From assembly GCA_022750155.1 (NCBI GenBank), contig JAKIWG010000015.1:1-55828 (forward strand): a DNA stretch of 55,828 nucleotides. The letters run 5' to 3'. This stretch comes from Thermoplasmata archaeon (lineage in GTDB: Archaea > Thermoplasmatota > Thermoplasmata > Lutacidiplasmatales > UBA184). Below, in pieces: positions 1-7,597 of the stretch (within the stretch, counting starts at the first letter, position 1; the number at the start of each line of letters is the position of its first letter). The notes below the pieces were generated by a model, which saw only the letters and a list, made by a program, of their open reading frames with translations, made no database searches and had not been told where the DNA came from. A program made the position numbers and the translations under genes.

Positions 1-198
1 CTAATCCGGGATGAATCGGCAAGGCCGCTATACTTCGTGCTGACGTTCACGCGACAGACCAGGCGAGGGTCCGCGTTCTCCGCCGGTTACGTCGCGATGC
101 ACCATCGACTCGCGGGGGTAAGCACCTTTGACGTTGCGCTCGCGATGCGATACATCAAGCATCGGGAGATTGACCGGGAGTGGGCGCCCGGAAACTAG
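1..198 (+). CDS. C-terminal fragment of an unrecognised protein (5' truncated by the window)
   Basis: Frame 1 is open from the first base to a TAG at 196-198 and gives 65 residues ending in REWAPGN. The composition (hydrophobic alternation around LYFVLTF, then a helical end) looks like real coding sequence. I do not recognise the family. It converges on and overlaps the 3' end of the DUF5131 gene by 44 bases. Its position beyond the polB operon suggests another element gene, but it could be the last host gene if the left end lies just outside the window. Confidence 0.5.
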   Translation, partial: LIRDESARPLYFVLTFTRQTRRGSAFSAGYVAMHHRLAGVSTFDVALAMRYIKHREIDREWAPGN

Positions 199-910
199 GT
201 GGGGGAACCGGGAAGCCGTCCCACGTCCGCCCGTCTAGGTCCCGGCCGGTCAGGTTTTTGCGCACTCCGCCCCACTGCTTGAAGAAAAAGGGGACCGCTT
301 CCTTTCTGCACCGGTCGCGGAGGGTCGTAACCCAGATTTTCCTCATCGGCCTCGCCCCCGGCCCGCTCTCACCCCCGACTATGACCCATTGGATTCCCTC
401 GAGGTCGAGGCCATCGAGCGGTCCTAGGAGAGGTTCGAGGGAGAGGAAGCGAACGTCGGCCGGTACCTTCCGAAGCTCGTCTGCTCGCCAAGCCACGTCC
501 ATGCTCTCGATGCTGACCCCCTGCCAGATGTTCGGCCTCCACAGAAGGGAGGGCCCGAGTTCCCCGAGCCGTTTCGCGCGCTTGGTCAGTATCTGGAAAG
601 TGTGCCAGCGCGCCGCCCCCATCGTCTCGAAAACCCGCCGCACGAAGGCGGTCGGAATCCGCTCGTGGTAAAGGTCGCTCATGGAATTGACGAAGATACG
701 TCGGGGCTCCTTCCACTGGAGCGGCAGCTCTAGTCGCTCCGGCCACAGCCGAAGATCGAACCCCTGCTCGAACGGATGGCCAGGAACTCCGCGGAACCGT
801 TCGGCGAACCTCTGGGCATAGCAGTGCTTGCAGCCTTGGCTGACTTTCGTGCATCCGGTGACTGGGTTCCAAGTCGCGTCGGTCCACTCGATTGACGAGG
901 ACGCACTCAT
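155..910 (-). CDS. DUF5131 / phage Gp37-Gp68 family three-Cys-motif protein
   Basis: 251 residues opening with IEWTDATWNPVTGC, the hallmark start of the phage Gp37/Gp68 (DUF5131) family. Three cysteines at 20, 27 and 30 (C-x6-C-x2-C followed by Tyr) form the family's three-Cys motif, reminiscent of an iron-sulfur cluster site. Later conserved blocks include FVNSMSDLYHE, ILTKRAKR and GGESGPGARPM. The family is common on phages and mobile elements and is often paired with a TcmP partner; none is seen here. The molecular role is not established. It is the last gene of the leftward casposon operon, 48 bases after polB. The start has the canonical family N-terminus only nine residues in, so it is well placed. 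Confidence 0.85.
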   Translation of the reverse strand: MSASSSIEWTDATWNPVTGCTKVSQGCKHCYAQRFAERFRGVPGHPFEQGFDLRLWPERLELPLQWKEPRRIFVNSMSDLYHERIPTAFVRRVFETMGAARWHTFQILTKRAKRLGELGPSLLWRPNIWQGVSIESMDVAWRADELRKVPADVRFLSLEPLLGPLDGLDLEGIQWVIVGGESGPGARPMRKIWVTTLRDRCRKEAVPFFFKQWGGVRKNLTGRDLDGRTWDGFPVPPPSFRAPTPGQSPDA

Positions 911-958
911 CCAGTCCCTCCGAAGGCCTGGTACCCAATAACCCTATTCCGAGCGTGA

Positions 959-3643
959 TTAAACCTCCCGAAGAAGGGCTTGGACTCGGGAGAGAAGACC
1001 CGAGTGGTACCCCCTCGCAACCTTCCCCTTCCTCAGCCTCTTCTTCAGCCTCGCGAAGTTCCTCTTGTCGATCCCGTGCTCCGCCGCCCACGAGAGGGGC
1101 AGCGCAAGGATCCTCTCGGCCCACGGGACCAGCACCCGAGCTCTCGCGCCAGCCGGACCTACCCCTAGGACCCGAGCGACCTCGATCCGGTTCGCCTCCT
1201 TGCCGAGTCCCGCGATCCGGTCCTCTCGGACAGTGACATGGCGACGGACCATGCGTCCCCCCGAGTCGAGGGTGCACTTCCGGTCCCGATGCCGGGCGAA
1301 GGCTTCGACCACCGAACCCCAGGATCGTTGGCGCGGGAGCTCCATCAAAGCGACTCGCGCGGCAAGGTCCTTCGTCGAAACGAACGGGACCAACTCCGAC
1401 CTATCCGCGTCCGGGTCGGGGCTCGGTTCCAGAAGCCGAGCCGTCATGAAAGTGAACGGCCGGATGAGGCCCAACTTCCGAACCCTTCGCGAGAGCTGGG
1501 GGCTCGACAGGGCGAAGGGAGAGGTCGCCGGAATGCCGGCGAAACGGTCCCCCGCCCTCGGACCCTCCTCGATGATCGCTTCCCATACCATCGCGACGAA
1601 CGCCTTGCGATCCCCCGGGGCTTCGAACGATCCGAGCCCGTGATCCGAGGCGCCCTTCTCCTTGCCCGTTCGGAAGACATGGGGGCGCCCGGCCTTGTCG
1701 CGGACAAAGAGGCAGTACCGCTTGCAGGAAAGTCCGAAGAACCGAGGCCGAATGTCCGGCGAACCTTTCGGGTACTCTTCCAAGGGAGCCTTCGCCTCGG
1801 TCTCGTCCTTCAGAAACGGGACCGGCCGCGAGTACGGGTTCAGGGAGTCGAACTGCCTGGCGACCTCGGGGGCGATCCGCGAGGGCGTGACGAAGACCGA
1901 ATCGGTATCGCAGTAGACGCCCTCACCCCCGAGTGATTCGACCACTTTGTCGGCCATCGCGAGAAGAAGATGGGAACCCGCCGTGAGCGTCGCCCCGAGA
2001 AGCGGGAAGTAGACCTCCCCGGGTTCTTCGGTTTCCGTGTCCTCGACCTCGAATGGGTCGCCTCCGAGCCCGTATACGGTCGAACTCCCTGCCTTTCGTT
2101 TCCGATTCACCTCGACGGTGATCCCGTAGGCAAGCGAATTCGAGACGATCTTCAAACCTTGGGCCCGGCCTTCCCAACCTTCCCTCTTGTCGGACTTCTC
2201 CCTGATACGAGCCTCCGACAGGGCGCGGACCAGGTCGTCTCCGGGACCGACCTCGACCCCAAGGAGGGCGAGGGGACGTACATTTTGCCGTCCGATAGGC
2301 GTGAACGTTGTCGCCCGGACGATCCGGGGGGCCGTGCCCGAGAGTAGCTTCGCGGCGATGAGGTCCGGGACGAGATAGGGGAGGGTCAGTCCGGGTTCAG
2401 TTGTGACGTGATTCCAGCCGATAGTCGCCGGCTGGGAGGCTTTGCCGGAATACGTGGATCGGATCGGAAGGATTTCTCCAGCCGCTTCGACCTCGCATAG
2501 AGTCCACATTCGGGGGTCGGCCCACGTTCCCGGACGGAGAAGGTCCTCAAGGGTGAGCGAATCGAGCCAGGCCCTGATATCAGCGGTGGATTCACGGGTC
2601 CGGATCCTCTCGGCGGTTAGAAATCGCTCAGCTCCAAGCAAACAGTAGAGCGAGGGGAACTGCGAAGTGAAATCGAGAACAGCCACGTCCTTGACTTCGC
2701 GCCCGACCACTCGACATTCGACCTTCCCGGCGTAGAAAGCCGCCATGATCCGCCCGGCGAAATGGGCGAGGAGCGTCGGCGGGACGATACCGCGAGCGTC
2801 CAGCGCGGCCTTGGCAAGGGATGCCGGCGAGTAGAGCTGACTGGGGTGGACGGTGAGCCCGAACTCGCGGTACCGGTCGAGGCACCTCCCGTATAGCTCG
2901 GCGGTCAAGGCTACGTCATTGAGGCAGTAATCCAGAAACCGGGGGGTGACCGCCCCGTCGAAATCGACTTCTGACTTCCGAAGTGTGCAACCGATGGCCG
3001 TGCCAGAGGTCCCGAGAGTTTTCTTCTCCCCGGTCAGGACGTGAACGAATGTCCGGAGGTCTACGAAGGCTCCACGATACCGACGGAACCGGCCTTTTGT
3101 CCCGGTGAAGTGGATGAATCCCTTCGTCGAGTCGACCCGCTGCACTCGGATCTTCGGGATGTACGCGGCCTGAGGATGTGACCGAGGAACGGGCCAGAGA
3201 GTCCACGCCTCCTTCCTGCCGATTCGGTCCTTCGGCCCCCAGTCTGCTGCGATCCGAGCGAGGTCGAACGGGAGGTTGAACCCGACGACCACCGCCCGCA
3301 TGTCGTAGGCGAGGGGAAGGAAGACCTCCGAGACGAAGTGCTCTACGGTGAGGAGTTCGGCACGGTGGAGCTCGGCCCACCTGGAGACCGTTCTTCTCTC
3401 GGCCTCGGTGAGCAGCCCCGTGAAAACGATAGTGCGGCAAAGGTGGCCCAACGCGTACTCGCGAGCGATCCCGAACCGAAGTTCCTGATTGGTATCGGTG
3501 GTGGTCTCGGTGTCGAAGATCAGGACTTGATTATCATTTGGTGGCTCTGGGTCAGCCGCGTTCATCCGGTGATTATGCCGGTTGGGCTTCTCGAAGATCC
3601 GGAGGTAGACCGGGGGTTCCTCCGTGACCTCGGACGCGATCAT
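959..3643 (-). CDS. polB: Casposon family B DNA polymerase with proofreading exonuclease
   Basis: 894 residues with every catalytic motif intact. The exonuclease half has Exo I FDTET (D44, E46), Exo II NLPFD (N123, D127) and Exo III YCLND (Y239, D243). The polymerase half has motif A DFTSQFPSLY (324-333), motif B KIVSNSLAYG (498-507) and motif C YCDTDS (577-582). It is not the host replicative PolB: the N-terminal domain is short and the neighbours are HNH, HTH and Cas1 genes, as in casposons. Casposon polymerases are thought to copy the element itself, making it self-synthesising; protein priming has been proposed for relatives but cannot be read here. The start ATG overlaps the HNH stop (ATGA), so the two are translationally coupled. 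Confidence 0.93.
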   Translation of the reverse strand: MIASEVTEEPPVYLRIFEKPNRHNHRMNAADPEPPNDNQVLIFDTETTTDTNQELRFGIAREYALGHLCRTIVFTGLLTEAERRTVSRWAELHRAELLTVEHFVSEVFLPLAYDMRAVVVGFNLPFDLARIAADWGPKDRIGRKEAWTLWPVPRSHPQAAYIPKIRVQRVDSTKGFIHFTGTKGRFRRYRGAFVDLRTFVHVLTGEKKTLGTSGTAIGCTLRKSEVDFDGAVTPRFLDYCLNDVALTAELYGRCLDRYREFGLTVHPSQLYSPASLAKAALDARGIVPPTLLAHFAGRIMAAFYAGKVECRVVGREVKDVAVLDFTSQFPSLYCLLGAERFLTAERIRTRESTADIRAWLDSLTLEDLLRPGTWADPRMWTLCEVEAAGEILPIRSTYSGKASQPATIGWNHVTTEPGLTLPYLVPDLIAAKLLSGTAPRIVRATTFTPIGRQNVRPLALLGVEVGPGDDLVRALSEARIREKSDKREGWEGRAQGLKIVSNSLAYGITVEVNRKRKAGSSTVYGLGGDPFEVEDTETEEPGEVYFPLLGATLTAGSHLLLAMADKVVESLGGEGVYCDTDSVFVTPSRIAPEVARQFDSLNPYSRPVPFLKDETEAKAPLEEYPKGSPDIRPRFFGLSCKRYCLFVRDKAGRPHVFRTGKEKGASDHGLGSFEAPGDRKAFVAMVWEAIIEEGPRAGDRFAGIPATSPFALSSPQLSRRVRKLGLIRPFTFMTARLLEPSPDPDADRSELVPFVSTKDLAARVALMELPRQRSWGSVVEAFARHRDRKCTLDSGGRMVRRHVTVREDRIAGLGKEANRIEVARVLGVGPAGARARVLVPWAERILALPLSWAAEHGIDKRNFARLKKRLRKGKVARGYHSGLLSRVQALLREV

Positions 3644-4074
3644 ATCGTCGCCCTTGCCGCTGCGGCATAGTTGGCCCTCAGCCTCTTCCCGACCTCATGA
3701 TACGCCGAGCCCCGGAATCGCGCTCGTTCCTCGCAGAGGTCACTCAGACCCCGGAGGAGCAGGGATTCCCTCAATGCCGGTAAGTTTCCCTCCAGCTGCC
3801 ACCGAGGGTCCCATCCATTCTGTCTCTCGGAAAGTCGGTTATGGCAAATCTCGCAGACTGGGACCTGCAGGTCGGAGTTGAACTTCCCGGCAGCGTGGTG
3901 CCACTGCATCGCCGCCATTGTCCCGCAAACGACGCAGCCCGAAGCGCCGGGGGCCCCCGCCCGCACCCACTGCACCCATGCGGAGGCGATTCCGAGTTCC
4001 ACGGCCTGACGCTGCCGGGTCGTTTCCACCCCTCGGGCGAGGTTGGCAGTCAGGTCGGGGAGGGCTTCGCTCAT
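3640..4074 (-). CDS. HNH endonuclease of the casposon
   Basis: 144 residues. The core reads C47-x2-C50, His59-His60 in MQWHHAAGKF, then C74-x2-C77-His78 followed by Asn in CEICHNRL. This is a zinc-stabilised HNH (His-Me finger) nuclease fold in which the central histidine is the catalytic base. HNH genes next to PolB belong to the conserved core of family 2 casposons; their role in transposition is unknown. It overlaps both neighbours by four bases (3640-3643 and 4071-4074), so it sits in the middle of one translationally coupled operon. Confidence 0.88.
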   Translation of the reverse strand: MSEALPDLTANLARGVETTRQRQAVELGIASAWVQWVRAGAPGASGCVVCGTMAAMQWHHAAGKFNSDLQVPVCEICHNRLSERQNGWDPRWQLEGNLPALRESLLLRGLSDLCEERARFRGSAYHEVGKRLRANYAAAARATI

Positions 4075-4763
4075 TCCGCGTCTTCCGCGGTCTCCGGCTC
4101 CGCGTAGAGGTCGGCGAATGCGCCAATGTCGTCCTCCGAGCGCTCGACGGCGGCCGTGACTGCCTCGGGCCGGGTCTCAAACGTGTGGGGCCTTCCGAAT
4201 GCATCTCGGTAGGTCTTCCCCACGAACGACAGGAATCCCGTCGGATCGCCGTTTTCCAGGTAGGTCCAGACGGCATGGGCGTACCGGGAAAGGAGCGTCG
4301 CCGTCCGGGAGTCTGAGATCAGGACCTCGGTCATTTGCCCGTCCTCGTACGTCCGGAGATAGCGCTGGACCTTGTCGGAACGAGTTGCGGCCCACCTTCC
4401 ACCTCGCTTCCGGAAAGCCCCGGTGGCTCTCCGGACGGTCTTCGGGGCGATCCCGAGGGATCGGGCCACCTTGGAGAGGGACCCCTGCCCTCGGCGGACC
4501 TTCGAGGTGACCTCCAGGGCCCGTTCCCGCTGGGTCCGCTCCTTCGGGGTGAGGAGGGCGTGGGGTATCCGGCTGACAGGGGCCCGGGGAACGGCGGACA
4601 AGGGTGGTTGGGTCTTTCTCGGGTGCCGACGAAGTTGGGTGAGCGTGGCTCCCGGGTATCGGGCGTGACCCCGGACGATTCGGGCAACGTACTCACCTCC
4701 TGAACTGAGAGACGACCGCCACTCCTCGAAGGTGGTATGGGTGGCAGAGAACCGGCGGGCCAC
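4071..4763 (-). CDS. Helix-turn-helix protein, casposon operon
   Basis: 230 residues. A helix-turn-helix is visible at about residues 94-120 (LSKVARSLGIAPKTVRR), resembling resolvase or transposase-type HTH segments. The basic first half (RRHPRKTQ) suggests DNA contact; the last 90 residues carry a conserved-looking helical block (LLSRYAHAVWTYLENGD) and end acidic. No catalytic motif is seen. HTH proteins of unknown role accompany cas1 and polB in known casposons, so regulation of the element or assembly of the transposition complex are both possible. It follows the 91-residue HTH gene by one base. Confidence 0.75.
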   Translation of the reverse strand: MARRFSATHTTFEEWRSSLSSGGEYVARIVRGHARYPGATLTQLRRHPRKTQPPLSAVPRAPVSRIPHALLTPKERTQRERALEVTSKVRRGQGSLSKVARSLGIAPKTVRRATGAFRKRGGRWAATRSDKVQRYLRTYEDGQMTEVLISDSRTATLLSRYAHAVWTYLENGDPTGFLSFVGKTYRDAFGRPHTFETRPEAVTAAVERSEDDIGAFADLYAEPETAEDAE

Positions 4764-4764
4764 C

Positions 4765-5040
4765 TCAGACCTCCGGGACGAGATTGTTCACGGTGGCCGG
4801 AGGGTTTCCCACGGTCCTGCTGGCCTTTTTCGCGGCCCAAACCGCCCTGCGGCACGTCTCGGGCTTCAGGCCAAGTGTCAGGCCAATCTGCTTCCATCCG
4901 TATCGCTCGCTCCGTAGGGCGAGGATCGCGCCGAGGGTCGCCTCGGTAACCACCCTTGGTCTCCCGGGCTTGCGGTTGGGGGCTGCACAGTCTTCGCTGT
5001 CGCTTCCTCTGTCAGAGCCCCGGTCCGATCTGAGCTCCAT
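4765..5040 (-). CDS. Small helix-turn-helix protein, first gene of the casposon operon
   Basis: 91 residues. An acidic, repetitive N-terminus (RSDRGSDRGSDSED) leads into an AT-hook-like KPGRPR and an HTH-like stretch IGLTLGLKPETCRRAV. This is a typical size for a transcriptional autoregulator. Its ATG (5038-5040) is divergent from the 5097 gene with only 56 bases between the two starts, so the protein may control both directions. Function is inferred from fold and position only. Confidence 0.68.
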   Translation of the reverse strand: MELRSDRGSDRGSDSEDCAAPNRKPGRPRVVTEATLGAILALRSERYGWKQIGLTLGLKPETCRRAVWAAKKASRTVGNPPATVNNLVPEV

Positions 5041-5096
5041 TGGAGATTGGACGGGGGAAATCCTATTTGGAACGGGTTACGTGGGTTATTCGTTCT

Positions 5097-6044
5097 ATGT
5101 CCCGTCCATCCCTAACGTTAGAGAGTCTCGTGACTCGGCCGGGTTACGCCGAAGCAATATCGCTGCTTCAGGGCAGGTTCCGCAAGTCCGGCGCGACCCT
5201 CCCCGCACTGGTGGCAGCGATGATCGAGCACAACGGCGGCTCGAAGAAGTTGGAATCGGTCCGGATTTTCCAGAGGCTCAGGCGGTTGGCTGAGGATGGC
5301 CTCGTGAAATACGTCGCCTTCGCGCCAGAATTTAGCCGGAAGGAACGACTCGAGGGAAAGAACTCAAGGGGTAGATCCCCCTCCGGGAAATGGGCCCTTA
5401 CGGCACGCGGGGTCGACTATGCCCCGGCACGACTTTCAATCGAGATCGCGAACAAGATAGCCACCGAAATTCGGTCCACGCCGTCTGAGGCCATGCATGT
5501 CACCGCGATTGGTACGCCGACATTGCTCCTCGTCAATTGCGGCCCATTGCGAAAGGACGTGCACGGCCGTCGTCTACTCATGGAAGGACCGACCATGGGT
5601 TTCACGAGGCCCGCGCAGGAAACCGCGCTTCAGATATGGGCTCAGAACCCCAGGGTGGCCGCCGACTGGAAAGCTCTCCGCACCCTTCGCGAGCGGTTTC
5701 CGATGGATCGCTCGCGTCCCTTCACGGCTCCCGAGTACGTCGCACTGAAAGCCTGGCCCCCGCCGGTCCGGCGGGCGCATCGGCGAACAGAAAAGCATCG
5801 GGTCATCATTTGCGCGGAGGTCAATCCGGCCCACTGGGACAATCTTCCGATTGACCGACTCGAGCAGATGGGGAGTGAGTATGCGCGTCATCAACGAATT
5901 CGTCGCGCCCGTCGCAAGGCGTTCGAACGTGCCGAACTTGCCAAGCTGGCAAGCCGAGGGAGCGCAGTTCTGGACGGACCTCAGTGGAGACCGGCCCGCG
6001 CCAAGCAAGAGGGGGTAGCGAGCGAGGCTACCCGGCCCTCCTGA
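5097..6044 (+). CDS. Unrecognised protein with an N-terminal winged-helix-like region
   Basis: 315 residues from the ATG at 5097; a TTG at 5040 would add 19. I prefer 5097 because a TATA-like CTATTTGG lies about 28 bases upstream, as for other leaderless genes here. Residues about 15-105 look like a winged helix (VAAMIEHNGGSKKLESVRIFQRLRRLAEDG is the helical core, split over positions 40-70) followed by a beta wing around WALTARGVDY. The remainder has no motif I recognise and ends in a basic helix (RIRRARRKAFERAELAK). It is the only rightward gene between the polB operon and cas1 and converges on cas1. A DNA-binding role in the element is plausible, not shown. Confidence 0.62.
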   Translation: MSRPSLTLESLVTRPGYAEAISLLQGRFRKSGATLPALVAAMIEHNGGSKKLESVRIFQRLRRLAEDGLVKYVAFAPEFSRKERLEGKNSRGRSPSGKWALTARGVDYAPARLSIEIANKIATEIRSTPSEAMHVTAIGTPTLLLVNCGPLRKDVHGRRLLMEGPTMGFTRPAQETALQIWAQNPRVAADWKALRTLRERFPMDRSRPFTAPEYVALKAWPPPVRRAHRRTEKHRVIICAEVNPAHWDNLPIDRLEQMGSEYARHQRIRRARRKAFERAELAKLASRGSAVLDGPQWRPARAKQEGVASEATRPS

Positions 6045-6191
6045 GGGCTCTCCTCGTAACTTGCATCCTACAATACAGGATATCTCGAATCCTATCTGTC
6101 CAATAATATAGAACGAGAAGCTTGCAACCTGCCTAACAATATATGTAGGAAGGGCGGACCCCCTCCGCCGCCCCATGCCATGCCATAACGG
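6045..6191. other. AT-rich convergent spacer with small direct and inverted repeats
   Basis: This 147-base spacer between two convergent genes is strikingly AT-rich against its surroundings. An imperfect direct repeat starts with CTTGCA at 6060 and again at 6121 (CTTGCATCCTACAATA against CTTGCAACCTGCCTAACAATA). TCCTACA (6066-6072) is inverted as TGTAGGA (6144-6150), and AGGAT (6077-6081) pairs with ATCCT (6089-6093). It may hold both terminators; a replication or recombination site of the element is a speculative alternative. Confidence 0.45.
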
Positions 6192-7388
6192 CTATACGAT
6201 ACGGTCCCGTACCTTGCCATACAAGCGCAGGGGACGCCCCTTCGCCGCGCGTCGCTTCATGGCAAAGAGCCCTGCCTTGGAGATGCCAAGGCTGCGGCCT
6301 TCGGCATAGCTCATGGCACCTACCCTTGCCTTGAGGTCTCCATCGACATGGCCTGACTCTCCCATGGCAAAGGGGTAGGAGAGGTCGAGCCGTCCGGGCC
6401 GGCTTCCGGCTCCGGTCAGGTGCCGTGCCAGCCTTCGGGCGGTCTCTTGGATCAATGTCTCGAAGGCAAAGGACCGGCCATGCATGGGCACCTTTCGGTT
6501 CATGTTCGCCGAAAGACGACCAAGGAGGGCCTCGGATGCCACCGGTCGAAGCCGGACGTGATAATTCTCCGTCACGATGAAGTCCCGCTTGCGGTCGAGC
6601 TTCCCATCCCGGATGACCTCGATAACGGATAGGTCCACGAGCCATCGGAATGGCTCTTGGAGGTCGTATGCCAGGGGCATCTTGGCCGAGGCGACCTCAT
6701 GGAGAAACCCGATCTCTGGAAGGAGCCCGACCGAGTCGATGGCGGCCCGGCAAGATGCCTCCAGGATCGAGTATCCGTAATTGAGGAGGGCATTCGTTGG
6801 GTCCGCCGCAGACATGCTCCACGATTTCTGCGGGGAGCGTCGGGACATGAACCCCGAGTTGGGCCAGAGGAGCTCAACGGCCTTCGCGTACTCTTTCCAA
6901 TGGGCTTGGGCGACGCGGGCTTCGTAGATCCGGAGGTCGTTCAATGAGGACCCCATGGAGCCCCCTGCCTCCTTGCGGACCGCTCCGGGTTCCATTGGAA
7001 GAGTCCGCGCAAGGGCTTCGTCCAATGAGATTGTCTTCGCGACTTTCTCCCGGATGAACCCGCGGGCGATTATGAGTCGCCGCTCATGGCTCTGATAGGC
7101 GGTCACCTGGGCGACTCGCAATTCCCCATTGGAGGGACCTCGCGGAAGGATCGTAGAAAGGACGGTCCCGTTCCATCGAAGGAGGGTCACGGGTGTGTCG
7201 TGGATCGCTAAGAACCGGAGAGCCTCGAACGAGACCGACCCGGTCATTGAGTCGATCACGACCGAGTCAAAGGGGAGTTGCTGGGGGCGGAAGACCTCCT
7301 TTCTCCCTTCGGAGCGCCAGTCGACCTCGAGTTTCCGCCCATTGACCCGAACGGAGGTGCCGAAGCCGTGGAGGAGGAGGGGGTGCAT
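6192..7388 (-). CDS. cas1: Cas1-family casposase (casposon integrase)
   Basis: 398 residues of Cas1: a beta-rich N-terminal domain, then the helical catalytic domain. The block DPTNALLNYGYSILE (196-210) ends in catalytic Glu210; GFLHE supplies His230; AYDLQEPFR supplies Asp242 with Glu245. These are the metal-binding residues used by Cas1 for integration by transesterification. About residues 350-398 form an extra C-terminal HTH-like tail (YAEGRSLGISKAGLFAMKRR), characteristic of casposases and absent from most CRISPR Cas1 proteins. No cas2 or repeat array is present. It should join the element's ends to target DNA, giving a target-site duplication. The start is set by a divergent promoter and a conserved N-terminus. 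Confidence 0.94.
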   Translation of the reverse strand: MHPLLLHGFGTSVRVNGRKLEVDWRSEGRKEVFRPQQLPFDSVVIDSMTGSVSFEALRFLAIHDTPVTLLRWNGTVLSTILPRGPSNGELRVAQVTAYQSHERRLIIARGFIREKVAKTISLDEALARTLPMEPGAVRKEAGGSMGSSLNDLRIYEARVAQAHWKEYAKAVELLWPNSGFMSRRSPQKSWSMSAADPTNALLNYGYSILEASCRAAIDSVGLLPEIGFLHEVASAKMPLAYDLQEPFRWLVDLSVIEVIRDGKLDRKRDFIVTENYHVRLRPVASEALLGRLSANMNRKVPMHGRSFAFETLIQETARRLARHLTGAGSRPGRLDLSYPFAMGESGHVDGDLKARVGAMSYAEGRSLGISKAGLFAMKRRAAKGRPLRLYGKVRDRIV

Positions 7389-7446
7389 ATGCTATGCTTA
7401 GGTATACAACCAACCCTCATATAAGCGCTGGCTTCTGCCTCGGCCC
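7389..7446. promoter_or_regulatory. Divergent promoter between cas1 and the zinc-ribbon/mod/res genes
   Basis: Only 58 bases separate the two start codons. CATATAAG at 7418-7425 is a good archaeal TATA box centred 26 bases before the GTG at 7447, implying a leaderless rightward transcript. GGTATAC at 7401-7407 or the same CATATA read backwards could serve cas1 leftward. The shared short spacer means integrase and R-M expression may be linked. Confidence 0.6.
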
Positions 7447-7596
7447 GTGCCCCAGGTCAAGGTGCCGGCATGGGAGTGCAACCGATGCGGCCATCAGTGG
7501 CTCCCGCGGCTCGGCCGAGAGCCTTCGAGATGCCCGACGTGCAAGAGCCCCTACTGGAACAAGAAACGGGTCCGGCCCATGACCAAAGGGTCGTAA
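7447..7596 (+). CDS. Small zinc-ribbon protein (49 residues)
   Basis: GTG start at 7447, TAA at 7594-7596. The protein has two CxxC knuckles: C11-x2-C14 in ECNRCGHQW and C29-x2-C32 in RCPTCKSPYW, followed by a basic tail. This is the classic archaeal zinc-ribbon pattern seen in small DNA- or RNA-binding proteins. A TATA box 26 bases upstream supports the start. The mod ATG follows one base after the stop, so it leads the mod-res operon. It may regulate that operon or serve the casposon; its specific role is unknown. Confidence 0.75.
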   Translation: MPQVKVPAWECNRCGHQWLPRLGREPSRCPTCKSPYWNKKRVRPMTKGS

Positions 7597-7597
7597 A

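Noticed and set aside
1069-1936. Rightward frames within the polymerase gene
   Set aside because: They run antisense to PolB, whose motifs are continuous through this stretch.
5040-5096. TTG at 5040 as the start of the 315-residue protein
   Set aside because: It would overlap the start codon of the divergent HTH gene and abolish the short promoter spacer; ATG 5097 has a suitably placed TATA-like box.
6192-7388. CRISPR-Cas adaptation module
   Set aside because: Cas1 alone is present: no cas2, cas4, effector genes, leader or repeat-spacer array anywhere in the window, and its neighbours are PolB, HNH and HTH genes.
7508-7517. Ten-base match (GGCTCGGCCG) to the tRNA-Val 3' end at 12917-12926, considered as a left attachment site
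   Set aside because: It lies inside the zinc-ribbon codons, does not extend to 14-15 bases and would leave cas1 and polB outside the element.
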